Below are positions 30,647 through 39,536 of a DNA stretch of 64,000 bases, piece by piece (the first letter of the stretch is position 1; every line of letters begins with the position of its first letter). A model generated the notes under the pieces. It saw only the letters and a list, made by a program, of their open reading frames with translations, searched no databases and had not been told where the DNA came from. Position numbers and translations under genes: made by a program. Source of the DNA: Desulfoluna spongiiphila (GTDB lineage: Bacteria > Desulfobacterota > Desulfobacteria > Desulfobacterales > Desulfolunaceae); assembly GCF_900101345.1 (NCBI RefSeq), contig NZ_FMUX01000009.1, positions 174,400 to 238,399 of the forward strand. Reading direction: 5' to 3'.

Positions 30647-31731
30647 TAGTAAAAAATACCTCCCCACTTATATCTATTTATAGGCCTGGTTTCTGATCCG
30701 CCCGATGTCCCCCATACTGACCCTGCAAACCATGGTTGACCGATATTTCCATTGCCGACTGTGAGCACACCTAAATTGGCTACAGCTCCAGCACCATAGA
30801 CCATCCCACTGTTTGTTCCACCTGACCCAAGACTATTGGTGATATAATGTCGATGGTCTTCGAATATAGCACCTTGACCTGTACCGACATTATCTCCTTT
30901 TGTGCCATCACCTCTATCTGTCCTACCTGCTGTATCAGGGTCAATACCAGCCCCATGATCCCAAATACGCTCAAAAAGGCCCCGGTCATCCGGCAAACTG
31001 AAATGATCTCCATCGATCGCTCCGTACATGGTCGATATTTTCTCGAAAAGCTCCGGGTAATCGGCCCGCAACAAACTGGCACCGTTGCGCTCCAGCATCC
31101 TGCGCCGGGTCATCTCGGCATTCGTGGGCACGTATGACAAATTGATATCGTCTCCCGGCTCGTGGAATGACACCCTCGTATCCCCAATACTTACGTTGCC
31201 TGCAATGGCCACATTCCCCTGGTCGTCCTTCTCCACAACCTTTTTTTTAAGAGCCTCCAGATCAGCCCGATAATCAAACTGCCACGTCTCCGCCGAAATA
31301 CTCACACCAGTGAGTGCCTGCGCATCCTGAAACTGCATCATCACGTTGCGGGTAATATTATTGCCCGTGGTATTACTCGCCAGATCCGTTTTTCGCTTGG
31401 GCGTCTCCGGTGTTGTGGTCACAGAGATCACATTCCCCGTGACGGCCTCCACCGTCCCGATCCAGTTAAACGAAAAATCCCCCACATCGGAGCCCAGGAT
31501 CATGGAGTAAACCACCTGGTCCGGATTCACGTAGCCCTTGAACTCCGCCGGGATCTGATAGGTATGAACCACGTGGGCCGGGTCTGGCATCTGCTGGTTG
31601 CGGTCCACGGGTTGGGATGGGTCCAGGCCGGGGACCAGGGCAAGCACCATGCGATCGATGACGAGGGGGTTCTCCTCGCCCCGTAGCTGGTTGATGCGTG
31701 TCTGGCCCAGGGCGGTGATTGCACTGCTCAT
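30646..31731 (-). CDS. Tail fibre protein with collar domain
   Basis: A 361-residue receptor-binding fibre. The N-terminus matches the phage tail-collar fibre family that attaches to the baseplate (SSAITALGQTRINQL.., VVHTYQIPAEFKGYVNPDQVVYS). The C-terminal third is a tail-collar domain: FSLPDDRGLFERIWDHG.., a GHRHxI-like EDHRHYI site, and the ending GSETRPINRYKWGGIFY. It is shorter than P2 gpH. The start at 31731 has GGAGG and overlaps the gpI-like stop by 4 nt. Confidence 0.85.
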   Translation of the reverse strand: MSSAITALGQTRINQLRGEENPLVIDRMVLALVPGLDPSQPVDRNQQMPDPAHVVHTYQIPAEFKGYVNPDQVVYSMILGSDVGDFSFNWIGTVEAVTGNVISVTTTPETPKRKTDLASNTTGNNITRNVMMQFQDAQALTGVSISAETWQFDYRADLEALKKKVVEKDDQGNVAIAGNVSIGDTRVSFHEPGDDINLSYVPTNAEMTRRRMLERNGASLLRADYPELFEKISTMYGAIDGDHFSLPDDRGLFERIWDHGAGIDPDTAGRTDRGDGTKGDNVGTGQGAIFEDHRHYITNSLGSGGTNSGMVYGAGAVANLGVLTVGNGNIGQPWFAGSVWGTSGGSETRPINRYKWGGIFY

Positions 31732-32270
31732 GGTTCCTCCAATATGGCTGTTTCGGTCAGGTGATCGTTCGAAAATTCCACCACCTGGATCTCCATGGGG
31801 ATGGTGGTGATGATCTTCCATTCGTAGCGACGGCAGGTTCTGCCGTAGTGTTGGATCAGGGTTGAAAGAAGGCTTTCGTTTTGGGCCAGCTGGTTGTCGG
31901 AAAGGCGGATGGCCACCACGTCCCAGTCGCGGCCCGGCATGCGCTCTTCCAGCTCCACGTAGCCCACGCCCAGGCGCTCGAAAATCTGTTTAAAGCCCTC
32001 CACGCTTCCGGCGTCCCGGGCGTTGGCGTAGGCGTATCGGACGCGCAGGCGGAAGAGGTCCAGGGGCTCGCCCTTGAAGCGGGTGATGTCGCGTTGCCAG
32101 GCGATGAGCTCCAGCACGGCCTCACGGCAGGTCATGGGGTCCAGTTGCTTCAGGGGCCAGAGGGCCCACTCGCCCAGGCGGGTGAACCAGCGGTGGGCGG
32201 CGGCGGCCAGCTTGGCCACCTGGCCCTTGTTCATCCAGACAGGCAGGTCAAAGGCGGGTAGCTCGGTCAT
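31728..32270 (-). CDS. Tail protein I (gpI-like)
   Basis: A 180-residue baseplate wedge protein with the P2 gpI pattern: a Trp-rich WFTRLGEWALWPLKQLDPM segment, LELIAWQRDITRFKGEPLDLFRLRV, and GSVEGFKQIFERLGVGYVELEER. Length is close to P2 gpI. It lies between the J-like and fibre genes, as in P2, with overlapping start and stop codons on both sides. Confidence 0.85.
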   Translation of the reverse strand: MTELPAFDLPVWMNKGQVAKLAAAAHRWFTRLGEWALWPLKQLDPMTCREAVLELIAWQRDITRFKGEPLDLFRLRVRYAYANARDAGSVEGFKQIFERLGVGYVELEERMPGRDWDVVAIRLSDNQLAQNESLLSTLIQHYGRTCRRYEWKIITTIPMEIQVVEFSNDHLTETAILEEP

Positions 32271-33442
32271 CAGGCCACCTCCGTGTTGATGGTGAGGGAG
32301 GAGATCGTGGGGATCTCCATGGCGCTCACGATGTCCCCCAGGCTGAAAGAGACGGATTTGAGGTCCGGAAGCTGCTGGTGGAGCTCATAGGCCAGGGTGG
32401 AAAAGGAGAACCGGGAAAAGGGCATGGTCCGGGTAATTTTGGAAAAATCCTGGTTCTCGCGAAAGGCGAACCGCACCCGGTCCGACACGGCCTGATTCAG
32501 GGCGGCGATTCTCTCTCCGGAGAGAACCCCGTCGTGGTACACGGTCACCACCAATTCCCCGGGTTTCTCCGGCATGGGGAAGCACAGCATATCGTCCCCA
32601 TGGCCGTGGTGGCCCTGGTCCCGGATGTAGGTGTTGATGCCGTCCACAAAGGACTGGGACGGCTGGCCGGAGTCGATCATCACGAAGGCGTTGGCGCTCC
32701 CCGGGCCCCTGGGGGCGTCGTGTTCGAACCAGACGAAGTCGGGCTGGATACCGGCAAACAGGGAGATATCCGCCCGGTATGCGGCGTCGTGGTGGTACTG
32801 GCCCACGGCGGAGAACTGATTGCGGCACCGCAGCCGGAGAGAGTCGTCGGACTCGGCATCGGCCCCGGCGATGGTGATCCACTCCGCTTCGTTGGTGACG
32901 GAGGCAATCCCGGAGACAGGCTCCGGCAGCACGGTGAAATACCCCGGCCCAAGGTTGTGGGCCGTGCCGGGGATCTCCGCCTCCACCGGCACCTGGGCCG
33001 AGATCACCCCGTCTGCGATGATCACCTCTTGCGTGGTGCGCACCCGGTAGATTTTCTTGTTGATGGGCGGCGTGGCCACCAGGATCCCGGCCTCCACCGT
33101 CACCTCCCCGTCCGCGGCCTCCCGGGTAAAAAGGAGAAAACCCCGGGTGGTCGCGGCTTTTTTTCTCTCCAGGTCCACGGCCCAGGCCAGCAGCTCCAGC
33201 CAGGCCCCGGTGGCGTCCTTCAGGAAGAAGTTGGGAAGCACCTGGGTTGCCAGGAGCTGCACCAGCCACATGGCCGGTTTGGTGGCGATGGCCGTGATCA
33301 GCCGCCAGAAGGGGGCCCACTCCGAGTCGTTGGCGATACCCACCTCCTCCTCGGCGTTGATGGCCCGCCACTCGGTTTCCATGGCCTCCTGGGAGACGGG
33401 GATCCCCGCGTCCACCAGCATCTGCTCGTATACGTCCGTCAT
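32270..33442 (-). CDS. Baseplate protein J-like
   Basis: A 390-residue Baseplate_J family protein. Typical pieces are ATGAWLELLAWAVDLERKKA near 78-97, VTVEAGILVATPP and a beta-rich middle containing ESDDSLRLRCRNQF. It forms the baseplate wedge with gpI-like and gpW-like proteins. The reading begins at ATG 33442 or at the GTG one codon upstream; the GGAGGT is close to both. The P2 homologue is shorter. Confidence 0.85.
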   Translation of the reverse strand: MTDVYEQMLVDAGIPVSQEAMETEWRAINAEEEVGIANDSEWAPFWRLITAIATKPAMWLVQLLATQVLPNFFLKDATGAWLELLAWAVDLERKKAATTRGFLLFTREAADGEVTVEAGILVATPPINKKIYRVRTTQEVIIADGVISAQVPVEAEIPGTAHNLGPGYFTVLPEPVSGIASVTNEAEWITIAGADAESDDSLRLRCRNQFSAVGQYHHDAAYRADISLFAGIQPDFVWFEHDAPRGPGSANAFVMIDSGQPSQSFVDGINTYIRDQGHHGHGDDMLCFPMPEKPGELVVTVYHDGVLSGERIAALNQAVSDRVRFAFRENQDFSKITRTMPFSRFSFSTLAYELHQQLPDLKSVSFSLGDIVSAMEIPTISSLTINTEVA

Positions 33443-33765
33443 CACACCTCCAGTGAAAAGCCGATGGGGCCAAAGTCCATGGTCTCGGCCCTCAGATAGA
33501 ATTCCCCGGGTTTCACCTCATCGATGGCGGCGGAGCCCGGCACGATGCGCACATCGTTATCCACGGCCAGGGTGATCATCATCTTGGTGCGATCCACCAG
33601 CCCCCGGTTGCGGTTGCCCACCAGAGGCGGTAAAAAGCCCTCTTCCCGGATCATGTGGACCAGGTCCTGGGCGATGACGTCCCGGTCCGTGATGGTGACC
33701 GGGTTGCCCCCGGCGTCCAAAACCAGGTCGTCGTCTTCAATCAACAGGTCAAGATACATTGCCAT
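33442..33765 (-). CDS. DUF2590 family baseplate protein (gpW/gp25-like role)
   Basis: A 107-residue protein with the DUF2590 opening YLDLLIEDDDLVLDAGGNPVTI and the VIAQDLVHMIREEGFLPPL stretch. It occupies the place of P2 gpW between the tape measure and gpJ genes. By position it is a baseplate component that starts sheath assembly. Two possible starts are 2 codons apart, and its ribosome-binding site is weak because it overlaps the tape-measure stop. Confidence 0.75.
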   Translation of the reverse strand: MAMYLDLLIEDDDLVLDAGGNPVTITDRDVIAQDLVHMIREEGFLPPLVGNRNRGLVDRTKMMITLAVDNDVRIVPGSAAIDEVKPGEFYLRAETMDFGPIGFSLEV

Positions 33766-35691
33766 TTACGATGCCATCACCAGCTGGCTGGTGACCTCCT
33801 GTGCGTTGATGGGCCTGGATGTGACGATCTTCCCCACATGCACGGTCTGAGACGAGGTTGTGCTGGTGCTGGAGACGGCCGTGGCAATGGATTGAGACAC
33901 GCCCCCCGCCGGCACCGCCGCCTGCCTGGGCGCCTCCAGGGAAGGCGACGTCTTCGGCGCTTCGGCCACGGGCTCGTCCCCCACCCCGGGTATCCAGGAG
34001 AATTTTCCTTTCACCCAATCCCAGGCATCCCCCAGCTTGGCAAAGCCCCCCATCACCCAATCGATGCCCCCCATGATGGCCTTGCCCCAGGATGAGTCCA
34101 TGAAGGCGGCCTTCAGGTCGTCCCAGTAGTAGATGGCGGCGGCAATGGCCCCGGTGAGAAGCACGACGCCCCCGACAATCAGCAGCACCGGGTTTGCCCA
34201 CATGGCGGCGTTCAATCCAAACATGGACACGGTCCCTGTTCCCATCACCGCATTCCAGAGGGCCATCCCGCCGGCGGCGACCTTGGTAATGACATTCCAC
34301 CCCAGCATGGCGGCCTTGCCGAGGATGGACTGCTTGGTAAAAAGCCCCATCACCAAAGCGCCGGTTTTGGTTGCAATGGTCCAGCCGAACATCGCGATAC
34401 GCCCTATCACCGACTCTTTGGTAAATAGCTTTTTGGTCCAGGTCGCGATGGTCGTCGCATTCGAGTAGCCCCTGGTCGCCATGGTGGCCACACCGCCAAC
34501 AACGACAAAGGCTGCCACAGCCGCAGAAAGAGCCGTCACACCTATCGCCGCAATACCGATAACCCGGGTAAAGATCGGGTGCTCCTGGGTCCACCGATAC
34601 ATGGTCCCCGCCCCTTGGGCCATGGTCTCCACCACGGGGATCAGCACGGGCAACAGGGCCTGGCCCAGGCCGATGCGAAGGGCCTGAGTCCCCTGGCTCA
34701 ACCGTTGAAAGGGATCCACCATGGCATCGGCCATGGTCATGGCTTTTTCCATGCCCTTCACCTTACCCAGGGCCGAAATATCGCCCCCGAGTTTTTCCAC
34801 TTTGGGCATCAGCAGGTTGATCAAGTCCACGGCCTGCTCCGACCCAAAGGCGTCTTTTAAGATGGCAAACTGAGCGTCCGTGCCTAAGTCACCGATCTTT
34901 CCTTGAAGCGATTCGAGGATGGTGGTCATGGGTCGCATCTTGCCTGCGGAGTTGAAAAAGGAGAGCCCCAACTTTTCCTGCGCTTGGACAGCTCCGCCGA
35001 TAAAAGCGGCGTATTTCGTAGCAGACTCCCCGCCGGACATGGTGGCTTGCAGGTTACCCATGATGGCCATCTGCTCATTTAACGAGACGCCCATGGTGGT
35101 TGCGGCGGCCCCCAGCCCGCTAAATCCATCTGCCATTTTTGAACCCGTGGTCTTGAACATCTGCACCGCCGTGGCCGTCTGCCCGGTGAGCTGCTCCACC
35201 CAGTCCGCCTTGCCCATGGCGTTGGCGGAGTCGGCGAAGATCCCGTACATGGTGCCCATGTAATCGGTGATGGTTGCGGCGTCGGATTTCGTCCCCTTGG
35301 CAAGGATGTTGGAAGCGTTGGTGAAGGAGGAAAGCTCCTCTCCGGAGAGCCCGGCAATGGCCGACTGGATGTCGTAAGACGACGACACAAAGTCCTTTGC
35401 CGATTCCCCGTACTTCACGGAGAAAGCGATGGCCTTGTCCGCCAGCATGTCCAGGGAGTCCTGGGCAACGTCCAGGCTTCGCACCTCGCCGATGGCCATG
35501 TTGAACTCATTGGCCGGCGCGGTCAGGGCCGACACCGCGTAGCCGGCTGCGGCCACCCCGGCGGCCCCGCCCGCCACCTTGCTGAAGGTGTCCGTCACCC
35601 CTTCCAGGGAATTTTTGATTTTTCCCGCCGGGCCGGTCACCTTGTCCATCAGGTCGATGGTGAACATCAGTTTTTGAAGCTGGCTTGCCAT
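33766..35691 (-). CDS. Tail tape measure protein
   Basis: A 641-residue TP901-type tape measure. The N-terminus (LMFTIDLMDKVTGPAGKI) and the TMP domain, about residues 60-290 (GIFADSANAMGKADWVEQLTGQT; MGVSLNEQMAIMGNLQATMSGGESATKYA), are typical. Hydrophobic segments at about 365-400 and 480-510 are expected to enter the host membrane during DNA entry. It sets tail length; it is shorter than the P2 protein, so a shorter tail is expected. ATG 35691 follows GGAAGGTG. Confidence 0.92.
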   Translation of the reverse strand: MASQLQKLMFTIDLMDKVTGPAGKIKNSLEGVTDTFSKVAGGAAGVAAAGYAVSALTAPANEFNMAIGEVRSLDVAQDSLDMLADKAIAFSVKYGESAKDFVSSSYDIQSAIAGLSGEELSSFTNASNILAKGTKSDAATITDYMGTMYGIFADSANAMGKADWVEQLTGQTATAVQMFKTTGSKMADGFSGLGAAATTMGVSLNEQMAIMGNLQATMSGGESATKYAAFIGGAVQAQEKLGLSFFNSAGKMRPMTTILESLQGKIGDLGTDAQFAILKDAFGSEQAVDLINLLMPKVEKLGGDISALGKVKGMEKAMTMADAMVDPFQRLSQGTQALRIGLGQALLPVLIPVVETMAQGAGTMYRWTQEHPIFTRVIGIAAIGVTALSAAVAAFVVVGGVATMATRGYSNATTIATWTKKLFTKESVIGRIAMFGWTIATKTGALVMGLFTKQSILGKAAMLGWNVITKVAAGGMALWNAVMGTGTVSMFGLNAAMWANPVLLIVGGVVLLTGAIAAAIYYWDDLKAAFMDSSWGKAIMGGIDWVMGGFAKLGDAWDWVKGKFSWIPGVGDEPVAEAPKTSPSLEAPRQAAVPAGGVSQSIATAVSSTSTTSSQTVHVGKIVTSRPINAQEVTSQLVMAS

Positions 35692-35694
35692 GCA

Positions 35695-35882
35695 TCACCT
35701 TCCGTTGAACGCCATGGCCACGCCTGCGGCAGTGGCCATTCGCTGTTTTTCCCAATAGTCCTTTTCCAGGAAGAGCGCCTCCCCCATGGCCCTGGGCGTC
35801 ACCTCACGCCCCGGGAACCACTTGTGGGAGAAGGCCGTCATCTGGGACAGAGCGGAGTTCTCTATCCCGGCGGCAATCCGTT
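35695..35882 (-). CDS. Frameshift extension of the tail assembly chaperone (gpE'-like)
   Basis: In the -1 frame relative to the upstream small gene, coding continues without a stop for about 62 codons (VERIAAGIENSALSQMTAF.. to ..VAMAFNGR) and ends just before the tape-measure ATG. It has no start codon or ribosome-binding site of its own. A run of five G lies immediately before the upstream stop (35888-35892). Tail phages, including P2 (E and E'), make the longer chaperone by -1 slipping at this position. Confidence 0.65.
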
Positions 35883-36143
35883 CTACTCCCCCACCGCCAC
35901 CTCGATGGCGGGCACCACCTTGTTGATCAGGTGGGTGCCGATGGCCATCACGTGGGTGGGGTTCTCCAGGAAGGGCTTCAGGGCCTCTTTGCTCTCGGGG
36001 GCGACACAGCGCACCAAGAAGTTATGGGTGGGCTCCACCTTTTCGTTGGGCTGCATCTCGTTGATCAGGCGCTCATGGTGGGCGGGGGTGACGTCGAAAT
36101 CAATGGCGGTGCCGTCGATGGTCAGGGTAATTTTTTTGCTCAT
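35883..36143 (-). CDS. Tail assembly chaperone (gpE-like)
   Basis: An 86-residue protein upstream of the tape-measure gene, with MSKKITLTIDGTAIDFDVTP and a helical rest (HHERLINEMQPNEKVEPTHN), of the putative phage tail assembly chaperone family. The stop TAG directly follows GTGGGGGAG, where slipping -1 would fuse it to the next 62 codons. It helps load the tape measure for tube polymerisation and is absent from the mature tail. Confidence 0.8.
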   Translation of the reverse strand: MSKKITLTIDGTAIDFDVTPAHHERLINEMQPNEKVEPTHNFLVRCVAPESKEALKPFLENPTHVMAIGTHLINKVVPAIEVAVGE

Positions 36144-36160
36144 GGGTCGTTCTCCTTACG

Positions 36161-36409
36161 TTATTTATGAATTTTCTCTGACAGCTCCAGCCGTTCCATA
36201 AATCGCTGTTCGAATCGGCTGAAGATCTCCTGTAAGTCCTGCTTGCTGGTGTAGTTTTCCGCGACAAACAGCTTGAACTCTACCAGCGCCAATTTTTCAT
36301 TGGATTCGCGAGAACGGATTGAGTCCAGGCATCGAAACAGGTAAACGTTCCAGGCCAGCACCGCAGGCCACACATAACGAGCTATGAACTCAAAGGTCTC
36401 GCTAACCAT
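36161..36409 (-). CDS. Small membrane protein, lysis-region candidate
   Basis: An 82-residue protein with one N-terminal hydrophobic segment (FIARYVWPAVLAWNVYLF) and a charged coiled-coil-like C-terminus. It lies between the lysozyme-like gene and the tail chaperone. Shape and place suit an i-spanin or an unusual holin. No sequence family is recognised. Confidence 0.45.
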   Translation of the reverse strand: MVSETFEFIARYVWPAVLAWNVYLFRCLDSIRSRESNEKLALVEFKLFVAENYTSKQDLQEIFSRFEQRFMERLELSEKIHK

Positions 36410-36414
36410 GGGAA

Positions 36415-36624
36415 TTACACCTCTTCGGCTTCAGGCAGGTTGCGGTTGGAAAGCTCCGTGGCCACCATCCCCACCAGCTCGTCATCCACCGTGTTGGTGG
36501 TCTGTTTAGCCAGCTTCTTCAGGCCCAGGATAACCAGGCGGGTGAGGATCTTTTCGCTGGCAACGGCCAGGGCCATGCGGCCGAGGATGTGGGAAGCGGA
36601 ACTTGCAATGGCGGTCAAAAACAT
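36415..36624 (-). CDS. Small phage protein, function unknown
   Basis: A 69-residue protein; the helical N-terminus FLTAIASSASHILGRMALAVA is amphipathic to hydrophobic and the C-terminus acidic. The ATG at 36624 has AAGGAG. It lies 14 nt after the lysozyme-like gene, so a lysis role (holin or antiholin) is possible but not shown. Confidence 0.5.
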   Translation of the reverse strand: MFLTAIASSASHILGRMALAVASEKILTRLVILGLKKLAKQTTNTVDDELVGMVATELSNRNLPEAEEV

Positions 36625-36638
36625 GGGGCGTCTCCTTT

Positions 36639-37040
36639 TCAGGTGGTGGCCATGCGGATCCCCGTGGCGATCTGGTCGTCGCTGTAGGGCATCTGGCCGT
36701 TTTCGTGTTTGATGATCACCGGGATCAGCCGGGGCAAGACCTCGGTCACCACCAGGGGCTCGTCCGGGTCCACGCCCACCACCTGGGCCACATGGTCCAC
36801 GTAGGCGGCGGTGTCGTTCTCCTTGGGAGGCGCCCACCGGGTGATGATGCCCCGCACGGTCTTGATGCCGTGGCGGCGCTGGTAGTTGGTCAACACCCTT
36901 GCCATGGCCCGGATGCCGTACTCCGGGGTTTTGAACAGGCAGAAGGCGGGGTCAGGCTGCACCTTGGCCAGGCCGTCCCAGTTGTCGCCGTGGCGGATGT
37001 TGCCGGGGTTGTTGTTGCGAATGCCTCGTGTTGCTTCCAT
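36639..37040 (-). CDS. Endolysin-type protein related to phage structural protein P5
   Basis: A 133-residue protein that begins with TRGIRNNNPGNIRHGDNWDGL, a pattern common in phage peptidoglycan-hydrolase-like proteins annotated as structural protein P5. Later come CLFKTPEYGIRAMARVLTNYQRRHG and a DPDEPL segment. It probably cuts host peptidoglycan at lysis or entry. No signal peptide is visible. The start at 37040 overlaps the stop of the zinc-finger gene (TGATG). Confidence 0.72.
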   Translation of the reverse strand: MEATRGIRNNNPGNIRHGDNWDGLAKVQPDPAFCLFKTPEYGIRAMARVLTNYQRRHGIKTVRGIITRWAPPKENDTAAYVDHVAQVVGVDPDEPLVVTEVLPRLIPVIIKHENGQMPYSDDQIATGIRMATT

Positions 37041-37240
37041 CACATGGTCTCCAATGCTTCCTGACAATCCAGACACAGGGTGCAGCCGGGCATGGCCTGC
37101 CTGCGCCCTTCCGGGATCGGTTCGTCGCAATGCGCGCAGATCGCAAGGCCCGGCCCCGTGGGAAGCGCGGCCCGGGCGCTGGCCACGGCAGCGTTGCGCT
37201 CGCGGGATTCAAGGATCTGTGCGCGGTCCAATATGTCCAT
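37040..37240 (-). CDS. TraR/DksA-type zinc finger protein
   Basis: A 66-residue protein with the DksA/TraR zinc site: Cys35 and Cys38 (CAHC), Cys53 and Cys56 (CTLC). Phage TraR-like proteins bind the secondary channel of RNA polymerase and mimic DksA with ppGpp. A place inside the late operon between tube and lysis genes is common in P2-like phages. It overlaps both neighbours by about one base. Confidence 0.88.
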   Translation of the reverse strand: MDILDRAQILESRERNAAVASARAALPTGPGLAICAHCDEPIPEGRRQAMPGCTLCLDCQEALETM

Positions 37241-37692
37241 CAGTCGGTGAGCCCTTCCACCCTGGCCGGATCGAGGTAGGGTATGCCGTTGATCTTCACA
37301 AAGTTGGGGCTCGTCACCTCAAAGCCGATTTTGACGGTGGCCTTTTTGTCGCTGGTGGGGTCGTAGTCCATGATGTCCTTGAGGTTCAGAAGGCACCCGA
37401 AGGCCTCCACGTTCTCCTCCTCCTTGGTCCCCTTGGCGTAGAACTGAAGGTCCACGGGCTCGATGCCCTGCCAGGAGCCCTTGGCCGCCGCCTCTTCCGC
37501 CATGATGGCCATGGCCGTGGCGTCCAGCTCGATGTCTCCGGAGGCGCTCACCGCCCCGGGCACCCACCCGTTGGGCACGCCCCCGTCCTGCACGGACTTC
37601 CGCCCGTCTTCAATGGAGAGGGAGGCCTTCTCCGCCCGAAGGCGAAAATCCCCCAGGCTAAATGAAAAACTGCTGTTGCTGATTCGCTTCAT
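37240..37692 (-). CDS. Tail tube protein (DUF2597-like)
   Basis: A 150-residue protein with the DUF2597 pattern: FSFSLGDFRLRAEKASLSIEDG near 9-30, then GELELDATAM-type strand (GDIELDATAMAIM) and IGFEVTSPNFVKINGI near the end. It follows the sheath gene, where P2 has FII, and forms the inner tube. The ATG at 37692 has AGGAG. Confidence 0.82.
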   Translation of the reverse strand: MKRISNSSFSFSLGDFRLRAEKASLSIEDGRKSVQDGGVPNGWVPGAVSASGDIELDATAMAIMAEEAAAKGSWQGIEPVDLQFYAKGTKEEENVEAFGCLLNLKDIMDYDPTSDKKATVKIGFEVTSPNFVKINGIPYLDPARVEGLTD

Positions 37693-37701
37693 GGGTCACT
37701 C

Positions 37702-38811
37702 CTATGCGTTGGTGCTGAGATCCAGCATCAGGTTCACGGTGATGTCCTTGGGGCAGTTGTAGGGCCGCGCCTTCATGTAGATGCGCACGGTGTTCTTATC
37801 CACCCACTGGATGGTGATGGCGTCCCGGGCCGGGGGGTGGATCTCCCCGGGAAAAATCGTCTTGCCGATGCGCGATCCCAGGGACATTTTCATCAGGGGC
37901 CGCATAAAATAATTGGAGTTCTCGGCAATCGACTCCGGCGTGGAGTTCAGGCGCCTGTCCCCGATCCTCGCCACGGTCAGCGGGTACACCTGGCGCATCG
38001 CTTTCTGGATCACCCGCAGGTTCTCCACAACCTGGAAGTCGCCCCCGGGTACGTCCAGCATGTTGCAGTCGCCCCAGTACACCCCGGGGTAATCCGGGTA
38101 CCACTGGGGGACAGAGAACCGATTCGCGTCCAGGGCCTTCAGGTGGGCCATGGAGAGCATCACCCCGTCCTTGTCCGTGGGCCTCTCGCCAAAGGTCCCG
38201 ATGAGGGGACCGGTGGCCACCCGCATGGGCGTGTCCGCCACGGTGACGGCCCGATTGCACAGACGGCCCGCAAGGGTTCCCTGGTCCGGTCCCCACAGGG
38301 CAGGCACCACGCACACCTGGTCGGCGGCCACCCCGTCGGTGATGGGCTCAATGGCCGCGATGTAATCGGCCCAGCCCTCGTCCGCACCACAGCCCCGCAC
38401 TCTGGCCATGAAGAAAACGGGCCGCATGTAGGTGGCCAGGATGGATTTCGCTTTAGTAAACATGACCTCAATGTCGGTCTTTTCGCTCACGGGATCGGTG
38501 ATGACGATGGCCTCGCAGCTCGTCACCTCCATGGCGTAGTCCACGGCATCGGCCCAGGACCCGTCGGCGGCGATGGGCAAAACGCTTGCCCCCCAGTTCT
38601 GCCCGGCGTTGACCATGGCGGCCTCCACCTGGGTCTTCAGGTTGGAGGCGTTGGCCCCCAGGGCTTCGTCCAGGTCCGTGGCGTTGCTCACGGAAAGCAC
38701 CTTGCCCTGGTTGACGGTGCCCTCCCCTATAAACAGGAAATGGCGCTCGATCTCGGGCAGGGGGCCCTGCATGAGGTTGAGCCGGTTAATCTGAATCGTT
38801 CCAAGTGACAT
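37702..38811 (-). CDS. Contractile tail sheath protein (DUF2586)
   Basis: A 369-residue DUF2586 protein, the sheath of HP1/K139-like tails. It begins MSLGTIQINRLNLMQGPLPE and has FLFIGEGTVNQGKV, YWGDCNMLDVPGGDFQVVENLRV and the C-terminal core VDKNTVRIYMKARPYNCPKD. It contracts to drive the tube through the envelope. It pairs with the DUF2597 tube gene 9 nt downstream. AAGGAG precedes the ATG. Confidence 0.88.
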   Translation of the reverse strand: MSLGTIQINRLNLMQGPLPEIERHFLFIGEGTVNQGKVLSVSNATDLDEALGANASNLKTQVEAAMVNAGQNWGASVLPIAADGSWADAVDYAMEVTSCEAIVITDPVSEKTDIEVMFTKAKSILATYMRPVFFMARVRGCGADEGWADYIAAIEPITDGVAADQVCVVPALWGPDQGTLAGRLCNRAVTVADTPMRVATGPLIGTFGERPTDKDGVMLSMAHLKALDANRFSVPQWYPDYPGVYWGDCNMLDVPGGDFQVVENLRVIQKAMRQVYPLTVARIGDRRLNSTPESIAENSNYFMRPLMKMSLGSRIGKTIFPGEIHPPARDAITIQWVDKNTVRIYMKARPYNCPKDITVNLMLDLSTNA

Positions 38812-38837
38812 ATGAAGGTCTCCTTATGACGGTTGCC

Positions 38838-39536
38838 CTATGCTTTTCTAATGCGTTGTAAGGCGGTTTCAGCCATTTCGGTAAGGTAGGCGTCGGCGTC
38901 CTCCTGGGTAGCGCCGAGGAACGGTCGGGCAGGAACTTTCACCTTCCACCTGTTTGGCTTTCTGGTTTCACCGTTGTGCACCAAAGCGTTCTGAATCAGT
39001 CCGGCCTGGCCAAGGGTGACGTTGTCCTTAATCCACCGGGTTGTGGCCCGTCGCCACACGGCCTTGCCATGCTTTCGGGCGATCCGTCGCCTGAAACCAT
39101 ATCGTTTCAGGGCCCGGGCTTGCTTGATCGTCAATGGCTTTCTGAAATAAGAGGGCGAATGCCCGGTATGCATCTTATTTTCTATGGAGTTGCATTCAAC
39201 GGTCGCCCCATCCTGGTGCGTTTTTGCAATGGCGGCAGGGACGTGATGCGACCACCCCACAACGCCCCTGTGATCATTCTTGAGCTTGGTGCTCAGCTGC
39301 TTCGTCAACCCCATGAGCATGCGGCGTCGGGACTTGGAGCGTTTGGTTCGAGGCGTGAACTTTTGCCCCGTGATGGTCTTCTGAGATGCAGTGTTGCGCC
39401 GGGACTTGGTCCGGGTCTGGCCCATCATGCTCCTGATTACCCGCTTTCGCTCGCGGGGCTTCATGCTCAGCACATCCAACTGGTCCAGAAGCCTCAAGGT
39501 GGCCCGTTTGTCTTCATTGACTTTAACGTCCGTCAT
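38838..39536 (-). CDS. Virion morphogenesis/tail completion protein (gpS-like)
   Basis: A 232-residue very basic protein. RATLRLLDQLDVLSMKPRERKRVIRSMM matches the start of phage virion morphogenesis (P2 gpS) proteins, and it overlaps the gpR-like gene by 4 nt as expected for an R-S pair. It is longer than P2 gpS because of an Arg/Lys/Ser-rich insert near residues 45-80. It helps finish the tail for head joining. Confidence 0.78.
   Translation of the reverse strand: MTDVKVNEDKRATLRLLDQLDVLSMKPRERKRVIRSMMGQTRTKSRRNTASQKTITGQKFTPRTKRSKSRRRMLMGLTKQLSTKLKNDHRGVVGWSHHVPAAIAKTHQDGATVECNSIENKMHTGHSPSYFRKPLTIKQARALKRYGFRRRIARKHGKAVWRRATTRWIKDNVTLGQAGLIQNALVHNGETRKPNRWKVKVPARPFLGATQEDADAYLTEMAETALQRIRKA

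Noticed and set aside
32378..33499. Long plus-strand frames opposite the baseplate genes
   Set aside because: The minus strand encodes clear gpJ-like and DUF2590 proteins; the plus frames are Gly/His/Pro-rich shadows.
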